NCBI GenBank assembly: GCA_027482225.1
Contig: JAIXWD010000016.1
Coordinates: 419,268-483,267 of the forward strand
DNA: 64,000 nt
From: Bacteroidota bacterium
GTDB taxonomy: Bacteria; Bacteroidota; Bacteroidia; UKL13-3
Reading direction: 5' to 3'
The notes beneath the pieces are model-generated. The model was given only the letters and a program-made list of their open reading frames with translations, did no database searches and was not told the origin of the DNA. How positions within the stretch are numbered: the first letter of the stretch is position 1; each line of letters begins with the position of its first letter. The translations under genes and the position numbers were made by a program. Of this stretch, positions 1-8,094 are shown piece after piece.

Positions 1-780
1 TGCAATAATTGCTGATGAGATAAACATATTTATATACTCTGCAAACAAGAATAAGCCTAATTTCATTGAGCTAAATTCTGTGTGATAACCACCTATTAAT
101 TCACTTTCAGATTCAGGTAAATCGAATGGAGCACGATTACACTCAGCAAAAGCACAAATTAAAAAGATTAAAAAACCAATTGGTTGGCGCACTACATTCC
201 ATACATTACCATCTCCAGCTTGTCCATCTACGATTTCGCGAAGGCTCAATGAGTTGTTGATTAGCAACAAAGCAACAATACTCATACCCATTGCCAATTC
301 GTAGCTAATCATTTGTGAGGCTGCACGTAAAGCACCTAACAAAGCAAACTTATTGTTTGATGCCCATCCACCAATCATAATACCATATCCGCCAATTGAT
401 ACCACTGCGAATAAGTATAACAAGCCCACATTTAAATCTGCAACCTGCAAACCAAACTCATGTCCACCAAAATTAAACGACTTACCCCATGGTATGATAG
501 CACTGGTCATTAAAGCCGTCATCATAAAAATACATGGACCAACAATGAATAAGAATTTATCAGAAGCATTTGGAATAATCTCTTCTTTGGTAAACATTTT
601 AACACCATCGGCAATTGGTTGTAACAAACCAAACGGCCCTGCACGATCTGGTCCTAAGCGGTCTTGCAAGAAAGCTGCAATTTTACGTTCACCATAGGTT
701 GAGTAGGCAGCAATGCCTAAACTCACCGCAAAAATAATTACGATGAGAATTGTTTTATCTAACAGTAATGCCCAATCCAT
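1..780 (-). CDS. nuoH: NADH-quinone oxidoreductase subunit H (complex I), 3' end beyond window
   Basis: Membrane subunit of respiratory complex I next to the quinone site; it links the peripheral arm to the proton-pumping arm. The first 260 codons are present and the frame runs open off the left edge. Conserved NuoH stretches are visible: RLGPDRAGPFGLLQPIADG and KMFTKEEIIPNASDKFLF near residues 35-70, and later CAFAECNRAPFDLPESESEL followed by GGYHTEFSSMKLGLF, plus several hydrophobic helices. The ATG at 780 shares its A with the nuoG stop codon (TAATG), so the two are probably translationally coupled. It is gene eight in the order nuoA-B-C-D-E-F-G-H; nuoI onward should lie to the left of the window. 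Confidence 0.95.
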   Translation of the reverse strand, partial: MDWALLLDKTILIVIIFAVSLGIAAYSTYGERKIAAFLQDRLGPDRAGPFGLLQPIADGVKMFTKEEIIPNASDKFLFIVGPCIFMMTALMTSAIIPWGKSFNFGGHEFGLQVADLNVGLLYLFAVVSIGGYGIMIGGWASNNKFALLGALRAASQMISYELAMGMSIVALLLINNSLSLREIVDGQAGDGNVWNVVRQPIGFLIFLICAFAECNRAPFDLPESESELIGGYHTEFSSMKLGLFLFAEYINMFISSAIIA

Positions 781-1751
781 TATTCGGTAATTTGTTTTAT
801 TTCGTTCAACTTAAATTCTTTGGGTTTAACCATGTTCATGTAATGGTTAGCCGATATCACCGAATGACGGTTGATTTTCCTGGGTCCTTCAATTGTCCAA
901 TCGCTAGTTTGTTTTTTATCAAAACGGCAAGTGTTACATATAAACTCTTCCACTTCACCCCATTGGTCTTTACGGCCTGTTACACGCAATACCTCTTCAC
1001 CTTGATACCACAATACCACTTTGCCACTGCATTTTTCGTTTTCACAATTGCGATGTGCGTCAACAGGTTTGGTAAACCAAACACGGCTTTTAAATCGGAA
1101 AGTTTTATCTGTTAAAGCTCCGACAGGACATACATCAATCACATTTCCAGAAAAATCATTATCAATAGCCTGCTCTATATAGGTAGATATTTCGGCATGA
1201 TCACCACGATTTATAACACCATGTACGCGACCATCTGTAATTTGCTCAGCTGTTTTTACGCAACGATAGCATAGGATACAGCGGGTCATGTGCAATTGAA
1301 TTTTTTCACCAATATCGATTTTTTCAAACGTCCTGCGTTCAAAATCGGTGCGTGTTTTATAATTGCCGTGGTCGTAGCTTAAGTCTTGTAAATGACACTC
1401 ACCTGCTTGGTCGCATACAGGGCAATCCAATGGGTGATTTAATAATAAAAACTCAACCACACCTGCACGGGCATCTTTAACTTTAGCAGAAGTATTGTTC
1501 GCTACTACCATACCATCCATAACTGTGGTTCGGCAACTTGCTACTAACTTTGGCATTGGACGCGGATCTTTTTCACTACCTGCAGTTACCTCAACCAGAC
1601 ACGTGCGACAATAGCCACCACTTGTTTTTAGTTTGCTGTAATAGCACATGGTAGGAGGGGCCACATCAGGACCAATCATACGCGCTGCGTTCAAAATGGT
1701 TGTGCCATCTGGCACATCAATTTGTATTCCGTCTATGGTTACTTTAGCCAT
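780..1751 (-). CDS. nuoG: NADH-quinone oxidoreductase subunit G, short form (iron-sulfur N-terminal part only)
   Basis: Electron-wiring subunit of complex I. The 323 residues hold the iron-sulfur domains: [2Fe-2S] ligands C36, C48, C51, C73; the N5-type site H106, C110, C113, C119 (NHPLDCPVCDQAGEC); and the N4-type [4Fe-4S] site C158, C161, C164, C208 (RCILCYRC ... DVCPVGAL). Classical NuoG is about 700-900 aa with a degenerate molybdopterin-oxidoreductase domain; that domain is missing. What remains after N4 is a short tail with four cysteines, C236, C241, C272 and C275, in the position of the N7/Mo-domain cluster. The stop overlaps the nuoH start by one base, so the short form is a genuine gene and not a frameshift. 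Short NuoG proteins are known in Bacteroidota. Confidence 0.93.
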   Translation of the reverse strand: MAKVTIDGIQIDVPDGTTILNAARMIGPDVAPPTMCYYSKLKTSGGYCRTCLVEVTAGSEKDPRPMPKLVASCRTTVMDGMVVANNTSAKVKDARAGVVEFLLLNHPLDCPVCDQAGECHLQDLSYDHGNYKTRTDFERRTFEKIDIGEKIQLHMTRCILCYRCVKTAEQITDGRVHGVINRGDHAEISTYIEQAIDNDFSGNVIDVCPVGALTDKTFRFKSRVWFTKPVDAHRNCENEKCSGKVVLWYQGEEVLRVTGRKDQWGEVEEFICNTCRFDKKQTSDWTIEGPRKINRHSVISANHYMNMVKPKEFKLNEIKQITE

Positions 1752-1814
1752 AATTTAATTCTCTTCTATAATTGCCACTGATCCAAACTTGGTTGGATAA
1801 GTCTTTTTTGTTAA

Positions 1815-3176
1815 TTATATACTACTGTATGCAGCAGCTGTATCAATATTGTTACAATGGAAATAATATTTCACTTCGCGTTGTGCTGATGGGTTTTTAA
1901 CAAACTCTTCAAATTCATGACGGAAATGACGAATAGCACTTGCTACAGGCCATGCAGCTGCATCACCCAATGGGCAAATGGTATTTCCTTCAATTTTGCG
2001 TTGGATATCCCATAACAAATCAATGTCTTCCAATGTGCCATGACCATCCAAAATTTTATGAATGATTTTTTCCATCCAACCTGTTCCTTCACGGCAAGGG
2101 CTACATTGTCCGCAACTTTCGTGGTGATAAAAACGAGCAAATGTATGTAGGTTTTGTACAATGCTTGTACTTTCATCCATTACAATAAAACCACCTGAAC
2201 CTAACATAGTTCCAGTAGCAAAACCACCATCAGCAAGGCTTTCATAACTCATTAAACGTTTTTCACCATTTGCTGTAGTTAAAATTAAATCAGCAGGTAG
2301 TATTGGCACAGATGAACCACCTGCTACCACCGCTTTTAATTTTTTATCATTTAATATACCACCGCAATATTCATCACTGTATATGAAATCTTCTACAGTA
2401 ATACCCATTTCAATTTCGTATACACCAGGTTTTTTAATATGGCCTGATGCAGAAATTAATTTAGTACCTGCACTACGTCCAATACCAATTTTAGCATATT
2501 CATCACCAGTCATGTTTATAATCGGAACAACAGCAGCAATGGTTTCAACATTATTAACAACTGTTGGACAACCGTACAATCCAGCGATAGCGGGAAACGG
2601 AGGCTTAATTCTGGGATTACCGCGTTTACCTTCCAACGACTCGAGTAATGCAGTTTCTTCACCACAAATATATGCACCTGCACCGGGATGAACGTATAGG
2701 TCTAAACTATAATTAGTGCCTAAAATATTTTTACCTAACCAACCGTTTGCATAAGCTTCTGAAATGGCTTTTTCCAAAATACGAACTAAATAAAAATACT
2801 CTCCACGTATATAAATATATGAAGTGTTTGCACCAAGAGCGTAACTGGATGTTATCATACCCTCTATCAATAAATGAGGGAGGTATTCCATTAAATATCG
2901 GTCTTTAAAAGTACCCGGTTCACTTTCATCAGCATTGCAAACCAAGTAACTAGGCACACCTTCAGGCTTAGCCAAGAAACTCCATTTCATACCTGTTGGA
3001 AATCCCGCACCACCACGTCCACGTAAACCTGATTTTTTTACCTCCTCCACAACATCTTGTGGATTCATTGTTTTAAGTGCTTTCTCTACAGAAGCGTAAC
3101 CGCCTTTACTGCGGTAAACATCGTAAGTATTAATGCCTGGAACATCTATGTGTTCAAGTAATATTTTTCGTGCCAT
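1815..3176 (-). CDS. nuoF: NADH-quinone oxidoreductase subunit F (NADH- and FMN-binding)
   Basis: Entry point of complex I: oxidises NADH with FMN and passes electrons to cluster N3. The 453 residues are the usual length. The glycine-rich NADH/FMN site is at 52-60 (RGRGGAGFPTG) and the second nucleotide motif at 164-176 (PGAGAYICGEETA). The N3 [4Fe-4S] ligands are C355, C358 and C361 (ESCGQCSPCREGT) with C401 (TICPLGD). The start ATG at 3176 lies just downstream of nuoE (5-nt gap). Together with intact nuoE this shows the complex is a true NADH dehydrogenase and not a ferredoxin- or F420-fed form. Confidence 0.96.
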   Translation of the reverse strand: MARKILLEHIDVPGINTYDVYRSKGGYASVEKALKTMNPQDVVEEVKKSGLRGRGGAGFPTGMKWSFLAKPEGVPSYLVCNADESEPGTFKDRYLMEYLPHLLIEGMITSSYALGANTSYIYIRGEYFYLVRILEKAISEAYANGWLGKNILGTNYSLDLYVHPGAGAYICGEETALLESLEGKRGNPRIKPPFPAIAGLYGCPTVVNNVETIAAVVPIINMTGDEYAKIGIGRSAGTKLISASGHIKKPGVYEIEMGITVEDFIYSDEYCGGILNDKKLKAVVAGGSSVPILPADLILTTANGEKRLMSYESLADGGFATGTMLGSGGFIVMDESTSIVQNLHTFARFYHHESCGQCSPCREGTGWMEKIIHKILDGHGTLEDIDLLWDIQRKIEGNTICPLGDAAAWPVASAIRHFRHEFEEFVKNPSAQREVKYYFHCNNIDTAAAYSSI

Positions 3177-3181
3177 GTAGC

Positions 3182-3727
3182 TTAGTATTTTCTAAATGTT
3201 GAACCATCCAAGTATTTACTGTGTGAGGTTTCAGTTTTGTACTTGTTAATTAACTCATCAACATTTTCAAGAGTAAGGTTTTCATGGAAATGCTCTCCAA
3301 TTTGTAGCATTGGGGCCGTACCACAACTGCCTAAACATTCCACTGTTTTAAGTGTGAATTTACCATCAGGGGTAGTTTCACCATCTTTAATGCCAAGTCG
3401 TTTTTCAATATGTGCAACAACATCGTTTGCACCACGTAACCAGCAACTACTGGTTCTACAAACTTCAATTAAACATTTGCCTACGGGATTGAGGTTAAAC
3501 ATAGAGTAGAAACTTGCCACTTCATACACCTCAATTGGTTTGATGTTTAGTATTTCGGCTATCTTATCCATTACAGGTACACTTAACCAGCCATCGTATT
3601 CGGCTTGAGCAATGTGCAATGCCGGAATAAGTGCTGATTTTTGTTTTCCTTCTGGATAGCGCTTAATCAGATTTTGGATTAAATCTTCTGACTCTGCACT
3701 GAAACGAACTTCTTTTAATTCACTCAT
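3182..3727 (-). CDS. nuoE: NADH-quinone oxidoreductase subunit E (24 kDa, thioredoxin-like [2Fe-2S])
   Basis: Carries the N1a [2Fe-2S] cluster beside the FMN of NuoF. The 181 residues consist of an N-terminal helical bundle (about 1-80) and a thioredoxin-like ferredoxin domain. The four ligands are C90 and C95 (VCRTSSCWL) and C131 and C135 (ECLGSCGTAP), the spacing expected for the family. It lies between nuoD (70-nt gap) and nuoF (5-nt gap) on the minus strand. Confidence 0.95.
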   Translation of the reverse strand: MSELKEVRFSAESEDLIQNLIKRYPEGKQKSALIPALHIAQAEYDGWLSVPVMDKIAEILNIKPIEVYEVASFYSMFNLNPVGKCLIEVCRTSSCWLRGANDVVAHIEKRLGIKDGETTPDGKFTLKTVECLGSCGTAPMLQIGEHFHENLTLENVDELINKYKTETSHSKYLDGSTFRKY

Positions 3728-3797
3728 TGTATTTGGTTCTATATCTGCGGGCTAAATACTATCCCTAAAATCTAACATCTCAATATATCTAAAATTT

Positions 3798-5003
3798 TTA
3801 AGCGTCTAATTCTCCAGCAATAACATTTAAACTGCTCATCGTTAAAATGGCATCGCTTAACATGCTTCCTTTAATCATTTCAGGGTATGCTTGGTAATAT
3901 ATAAATGAAGGTCTACGGAAATGAAGGCGGAAAGGTGCTCTGCCACCATCGCTAATTAAATAAAATCCTAGTTCACCATTACCTCCTTCTACGCTGTGAT
4001 AGATTTCACCTTTAGGCACATCTGTTTCACCCATTACTACTTTGAAGTGGTATATTAAGGCTTCCATTTTTGTGTAAACATCTACCTTAGGAGGCAAGTA
4101 AAACTCAGGAACATCAGCATACCATTTACCTTGAGGCATATTGTCCAAAGCCTGACGAATAATTTTTAAACTCTCCCAAATTTCGTTTTGGCGAACAATG
4201 AAACGATCATAGGTATCACCTTTTTCTCCAATAGGAATAGCAAATTCAAAATCTTGGTAAGAACTGTAAGGTGACATTACCCTTACATCATAATCAACAC
4301 CTGCTGCACGAAGATTTGGTCCAGTAAATCCAAAACTTAATGCCCGTTCTGCTGATATTGCACCAGTGTTAGCAACACGATCTACAAAAATGCGGTTACG
4401 CTCTAATAGGTTTGAAAACTCAGTAAAACCTTTTGGAAAGTCATGCAGGAATTCTTTAATTTTTTTATAAACTTCATCGCTAAAATCGCGCTCTAAACCA
4501 CCAATACGACCAATGTTAGTAGTTAATCGTGCACCACAAATTTGTTCAAAAATGTCGTAAATTTTTTCACGCCATTGAAATAAGTATGTAAATCCTGTAA
4601 GTGCACCAGAGTCAACACCAACTACAGCATTACAAACCAAATGGTCGGAAATACGGGCCAACTCCATAATGATAACGCGCATGTATTGGGCACGTTTTGG
4701 AATTTCAACGCCAATAAGTTTTTCAACCGTCATGTGCCATCCCATATTATTAATAGGAGATGAGCAATAATTTAAACGATCGGTTAATGTTGTGATTTGG
4801 TTATATGGCCTGTGTTCTGCAATTTTTTCGAATGCACGATGAATATAGCCTATTGTTTGCACTGCATCTACAATAATCTCTCCATCCATGGTAAGCACAT
4901 TTTGAAAAATACCATGTGTTGCAGGGTGCGTAGGACCCAAGTTTAACGTGGTATATTCTTGCTCTTCAATTTGCTCAACGCTTTTATCGTCAAATTCGTT
5001 CAT
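3798..5003 (-). CDS. nuoD: NADH-quinone oxidoreductase subunit D (49 kDa)
   Basis: Peripheral-arm subunit that forms the quinone-binding pocket with NuoB; it descends from the large subunit of NiFe hydrogenases but carries no metal. The 401 residues match the free-standing NuoD length, and it is not fused to NuoC. The hallmark start is TLNLGPTHPATHGI (residues 19-32), with YIHRAFEKIAEHRPY and the INNMGWHM segment further on. The C-terminus ends at the usual ADAILTMSSLNVIAGELD-type region. The ATG at 5003 is 17 nt from the nuoC stop. Confidence 0.96.
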   Translation of the reverse strand: MNEFDDKSVEQIEEQEYTTLNLGPTHPATHGIFQNVLTMDGEIIVDAVQTIGYIHRAFEKIAEHRPYNQITTLTDRLNYCSSPINNMGWHMTVEKLIGVEIPKRAQYMRVIIMELARISDHLVCNAVVGVDSGALTGFTYLFQWREKIYDIFEQICGARLTTNIGRIGGLERDFSDEVYKKIKEFLHDFPKGFTEFSNLLERNRIFVDRVANTGAISAERALSFGFTGPNLRAAGVDYDVRVMSPYSSYQDFEFAIPIGEKGDTYDRFIVRQNEIWESLKIIRQALDNMPQGKWYADVPEFYLPPKVDVYTKMEALIYHFKVVMGETDVPKGEIYHSVEGGNGELGFYLISDGGRAPFRLHFRRPSFIYYQAYPEMIKGSMLSDAILTMSSLNVIAGELDA

Positions 5004-5020
5004 GTGTGTATCCGTTAAAA

Positions 5021-5527
5021 TTAACGTCCAAAATATTTATCTTCTTTATCTGTTCGGGTTCCATCTTCAAGAGGAAATTCTTTACGCAAGGGGAAATAAT
5101 CCATCTCATCCATATTTAAAATACGGGTAAGATTTGGATGGCCTTCGAAAATAATACCATAGAAGTCGTAGGTTTCGCGCTCTTGCCAATTGGCACTTTC
5201 AAATAAATCAGTAACCGTTGCTATAATTGGGTTTGAAGCTGGTAAGAATGATTTAATCCTGATGCGTATATTGTTGGTAAGGCTATGTAAATGATAAATC
5301 ACACAAAACTCTTGACCTTCAATTTCAGGAAACTGAGCACCACATACATCCGTTAAAAATTGAATCTTAATTTCAGCATCGTTTTTTAACCAATTAATCA
5401 CACCATGTGCAATAGATGGATTAACTACTAAGGTAAGCATATCATATGGTTCTGAGGCCGATAGGATGGCATCCCCAAATTGATTTCTTATTTTTTCAGC
5501 TATATATACGTTAGTAAGTTCGGACAT
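5021..5527 (-). CDS. nuoC: NADH-quinone oxidoreductase subunit C (30 kDa)
   Basis: Structural subunit of the complex I peripheral arm, contacting NuoD. It has 168 residues. The family signature is near the C-terminus: WQERETYDFYGIIFEGHPNL followed by the ILNMDEMDYFPLRKEFPLED segment, where the aromatic and acidic residues are strongly conserved. It sits 7 nt after nuoB, and the next gene, nuoD, starts 17 nt downstream. No metal ligands are expected or seen. Confidence 0.95.
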   Translation of the reverse strand: MSELTNVYIAEKIRNQFGDAILSASEPYDMLTLVVNPSIAHGVINWLKNDAEIKIQFLTDVCGAQFPEIEGQEFCVIYHLHSLTNNIRIRIKSFLPASNPIIATVTDLFESANWQERETYDFYGIIFEGHPNLTRILNMDEMDYFPLRKEFPLEDGTRTDKEDKYFGR

Positions 5528-5534
5528 TTTATTG

Positions 5535-6080
5535 TTATTGAATACCGTATTGTTGCATTAAAGCTTTATACTCTTGAGTGTTCCTTCTGCGTATGGGCTC
5601 ATTTCTAACCAGTTCTTGAATTTGCATGATACCATCTATAATTTGTTCTGGGCGAGGAGGGCATCCTGGCACATAAACATCAACAGGAATTACTTTATCT
5701 ATACCTTGTAATACACTGTAAGTATCAAAAATACCACCAGTGCTTGCGCAAGCACCAACTGATATCACCCAGCGAGGTTCTGCCATTTGTAAATAAACCT
5801 GTCTTAAAACGGGACCCATTTTCTTTGCTATTGTACCTGCAACTATCAATAAATCGGCTTGACGTGGCGAAAAGCTCATTCGCTCTGAACCAAAACGAGC
5901 TAAATCATAATTGCTTCCCATGGTAGCCATAAATTCAATACCACAGCATGATGTAGCAAATGGTAAAGGCCAAATTGAGTTAGATCGGGCTAGGCCGACA
6001 ACTTTATCAATATTTGTTGCAAAAAAACCAGGACCTTCTAGGCCTGCCGGAGCTTTTGTTATGGTTAATTCTGTTGACAT
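5535..6080 (-). CDS. nuoB: NADH-quinone oxidoreductase subunit B (cluster N2)
   Basis: Holds the terminal [4Fe-4S] cluster N2 that reduces quinone. The 181 residues contain the characteristic adjacent cysteines C45-C46 (TSCCGIEFM), plus C111 (VGACASTGG) and C140 (YVPGCPPRPEQ), the full N2 ligand set. The N-terminus (MSTELTITKAPAG) looks natural and the start is 64 nt downstream of the nuoA stop. The long unbroken nuoA-to-nuoH order argues for one transcript. Confidence 0.96.
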   Translation of the reverse strand: MSTELTITKAPAGLEGPGFFATNIDKVVGLARSNSIWPLPFATSCCGIEFMATMGSNYDLARFGSERMSFSPRQADLLIVAGTIAKKMGPVLRQVYLQMAEPRWVISVGACASTGGIFDTYSVLQGIDKVIPVDVYVPGCPPRPEQIIDGIMQIQELVRNEPIRRRNTQEYKALMQQYGIQ

Positions 6081-6144
6081 TTTTTTGATTTTAAATACTA
6101 TCGTTATTTAGTTTGGTTAACCTATTATTTATGTTAAAGTGAGG

Positions 6145-6507
6145 TTAGTGCCATTTTAATGCCCCCTTTTTAAGGATGTATAAAAATCCTAAAAGTAATG
6201 TTCCTGTAAAAAACAACATTTCCATAAAACCGATTTGACCTAACTCGCGAAAGTTAACAGCCCATGGATACATGAAAATAACTTCAACATCAAACATTAC
6301 AAACAGAATGGCAATCAAAAAGTATTTAATTGAAAAGGGGATACGCGCATTGCCTTTTGATTCAATACCACACTCAAAATTTTCAAGTTTATCGGCTGTT
6401 TTTCGCTTAGGGCCAATTAAATGAGTTGCCACCATGGTTGTAACAACGAAGCCCGCTGCTACCATGAATTGCACCGCTAATGCTAAATAATCTATTGATG
6501 TTGACAT
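6145..6507 (-). CDS. nuoA: NADH-quinone oxidoreductase subunit A
   Basis: Small membrane subunit of complex I. The 120 residues contain three hydrophobic helices (about 9-30, 62-82, 90-110). The conserved loop with ENFECGIES is at about 42-50, and the acidic second helix reads FVMFDVEVIFMYPWAV, as in other NuoA proteins. It is the first gene of the operon. A candidate promoter lies about 26-56 nt upstream. The next gene to the right is divergent. Confidence 0.94.
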   Translation of the reverse strand: MSTSIDYLALAVQFMVAAGFVVTTMVATHLIGPKRKTADKLENFECGIESKGNARIPFSIKYFLIAILFVMFDVEVIFMYPWAVNFRELGQIGFMEMLFFTGTLLLGFLYILKKGALKWH

Positions 6508-6532
6508 TGTTTTACGAGTTATTGGGAACGTG

Positions 6533-6563
6533 CAATATTACACAATAAATTATTAAATCAATA
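6533..6563 (-). promoter_or_regulatory. candidate promoter of the nuo operon
   Basis: On the minus strand a TTG box (6559-6561) is followed after 18 nt by TAATATTG (6533-6540). This is one mismatch from the Bacteroidota -7 consensus TAnnTTTG at accepted spacing, and would give a leader of about 20 nt before nuoA. The rest of the 6508-6808 gap is AT-rich and I see no other gene in it. Confidence 0.4.
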
Positions 6564-6808
6564 CCTATTTAATAACATGTTTTGTACTGTAAAATTTAAT
6601 AACAATTGATAATTGCTAAAGGTTTGATCGGCAGAATCGTAATGCGCATTTTATCTCTTAAAGTAGTTCTTAACTGTTGATAATCAATTGATGGTTTTGT
6701 ATGTGAATTTTGTTAGTTACTAAATTATGTTTTGGAGGTTGAAAAAATGAATTGTTATTTTTAATATTTGCGAATGAATTGTAATGTACTTTATAATGAA
6801 ATTTGTGT

Positions 6809-7264
6809 ATGAAAAGTAATGTTGATAACATAGAAAACTACATTAATGAGTTGACTATTGAACGCAGAGAACCAATGCTAAAATTGCACCAAACAATTTT
6901 CTCCAATTTGCCCAAAGGTTTCGAAGCTCAGATGAGTTATGGAATGATTGGATATGTTGTGCCTCATCATATTTATCCTAATGGATATCATTGTAATCCG
7001 CAATTACCCCTTCCATTTATGGCCATTGCATCTCAAAAAAATGGGATAAGTTTTTATCACATGGGTTTATATGCCGATGAAAACTTATTTGATTGGTTTA
7101 AAAACGAATATCTAAAAAACTATAAACCCAAATTGGATATTGGAAAAAGTTGTATTCGATTTAAAAAAACTGAACATATACCGTTCGATTTATTGGCTAA
7201 GTTGGTTAAAAAAATGACAGTAAATGATTGGATTAGCATTTATGAAATTAACCTTAAAAAATAA
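6809..7264 (+). CDS. DUF1801 family protein (YdhG/frataxin-like fold)
   Basis: Small cytoplasmic protein of 151 residues resembling the DUF1801/YdhG family, whose fold resembles frataxin-type iron-binding proteins; its biochemical role is not settled. Visible family features are the N-terminal helix (NIENYINELTIERREPMLKL), the MSYGMIGYVVPHHIYPNGYH strand region, and the ISFYHMGLYADENLFDWF segment. The C-terminus reads IRFKKTEHIPFDLLAKLVKK. A TTG at 6803 is in frame, but the ATG at 6809 gives a more natural start. It stands alone between the divergent nuo operon and a long AT-rich gap; no partner is evident. Confidence 0.8.
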   Translation: MKSNVDNIENYINELTIERREPMLKLHQTIFSNLPKGFEAQMSYGMIGYVVPHHIYPNGYHCNPQLPLPFMAIASQKNGISFYHMGLYADENLFDWFKNEYLKNYKPKLDIGKSCIRFKKTEHIPFDLLAKLVKKMTVNDWISIYEINLKK

Positions 7265-7634
7265 TGCTTAACATATAAAAAAGACTTGTAAAGGCTTGGT
7301 TTTATTTATTAAGTATTTAGTTTAATCATGCATTTTAAATCTATATTTTATATGCAATTGGCATACTTAGTTTACATATAACCATTTTTTTTAATCTATT
7401 TAAAACTAATTAGATTAAAAACACAACTTTTATCTAAGCCTTAATGATTGAAATGGTAATGTAATCTATTTTTAAGTGGATTATTGTTATGTATCGAGCT
7501 AGAAGCCATATCTAAGTATATACTTTTCCCAATCTATTTAGCTTGAATAAAAAAAAAGCGGCTTTTATTTTCAAAAGTTATTGTTTTTCAGATTTTAATC
7601 CCATCTTCGTGTTGTATTTATTAATTTTTTTTAC
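7265..7634 (+). other. 370-nt AT-rich gap upstream of the RRM gene
   Basis: No credible ORF or RNA gene. Two features stand out. First, an AT-only inverted repeat with 11-bp arms lies at 7388-7398 and 7411-7421 around a 12-nt loop; its T and A runs are on the wrong sides for a terminator. Second, the nonamer AATCTATTT recurs at 7393, 7463 and 7531 (spacing 70 and 68), with a related copy at 7338. These may be binding sites for a regulator, or for the RRM protein itself if transcribed, but AT-rich chance repetition is possible. I see no clear -33/-7 promoter. Confidence 0.4.
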
Positions 7635-8003
7635 ATGAAAATCTACGTTGGTAATCTCTCATATGATTTGAGCGAGAACGATTTAAAAGACGTCTTTACC
7701 CCTTACGGTGAAGTTGCATCAGTTAAAATTATGACTGACAAATTTACTGGACGCAGTAAAGGCTTTGCATTTGTTGAAATGCCTAATGACGCTGAAGCAA
7801 ACAATGCTATTAACGGCTTGAATGACGTTGAAGTTGCACAACGCAGCATCAAAGTTAACGAAGCTCGCGAGCGTACTTTCGATAACAACCGTCCTCGTTC
7901 AGGTGGTGGTTTTAATCGTGGTGGCGATCGTGGTGGTTACAACCGTGGTGGTGACCGTGGTGGTTACAACCGTGGTGGTAATGATGGTGGAAGCCGTTAC
8001 TAA
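7635..8003 (+). CDS. RRM-domain RNA-binding protein with C-terminal RGG tail
   Basis: Single RNA recognition motif protein, 122 residues. RNP2 is IYVGNL (3-8) and RNP1 is KGFAFVEM (43-50), with the DKFTGRSKG loop between strands. Residues 85-122 are a glycine/arginine-rich, disordered tail with repeated NRGGDRGGY units, which generally adds non-specific RNA affinity. Such short RRM-RGG proteins occur in cyanobacteria and Bacteroidota, where they are linked to cold response or mRNA handling; which applies here cannot be read from sequence. The gene is monocistronic: a long gap precedes it and a perfect terminator hairpin follows. Confidence 0.9.
   Translation: MKIYVGNLSYDLSENDLKDVFTPYGEVASVKIMTDKFTGRSKGFAFVEMPNDAEANNAINGLNDVEVAQRSIKVNEARERTFDNNRPRSGGGFNRGGDRGGYNRGGDRGGYNRGGNDGGSRY
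7926..7979 (+). repeat. two 27-nt tandem units inside the RRM gene
   Basis: Units at 7926-7952 and 7953-7979 differ at one base and encode the DRGGYNRGG repeats of the RGG tail. Copy number could vary by slippage or recombination without breaking the frame. Confidence 0.85.
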
Positions 8004-8023
8004 AAGCTTAACAACATTAAAGC

Positions 8024-8060
8024 AAAACGACCAACTGCATGCAGTTGGTCGTTTTTTTTT
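8024..8060. terminator. terminator between RRM gene and methyltransferase (convergent)
   Basis: A perfect 32-nt palindrome (8024-8055), with arm ACGACCAACTGC and centre at 8039/8040, runs into ten T residues on the plus strand. On the minus strand it is followed by TTTTGCTTTAA, so it may serve both converging genes. Confidence 0.85.
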
Positions 8061-8094
8061 GAAATAGAGTTTTTCGAAAAATTTTTTGCATAAA

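Noticed and set aside
353..697. Plus-strand ORF of 114 residues
   Set aside because: It is antisense to nuoH, whose frame encodes well-conserved motifs.
780..1751. NuoG truncated by a frameshift
   Set aside because: The stop overlaps the nuoH start by one base, there is no leftover coding sequence for the missing domain, and short NuoG is known in Bacteroidota.
1943..2176. 77-residue minus-strand ORF
   Set aside because: Out-of-frame shadow within nuoF.
7926..7979. Possible CRISPR-like repeats
   Set aside because: Two adjacent units without spacers that encode the RGG tail; no cas genes in the window.
7822..8067. Second ORF overlapping the RRM gene
   Set aside because: Out-of-frame reading of the RGG repeats, giving a valine-rich low-complexity peptide.
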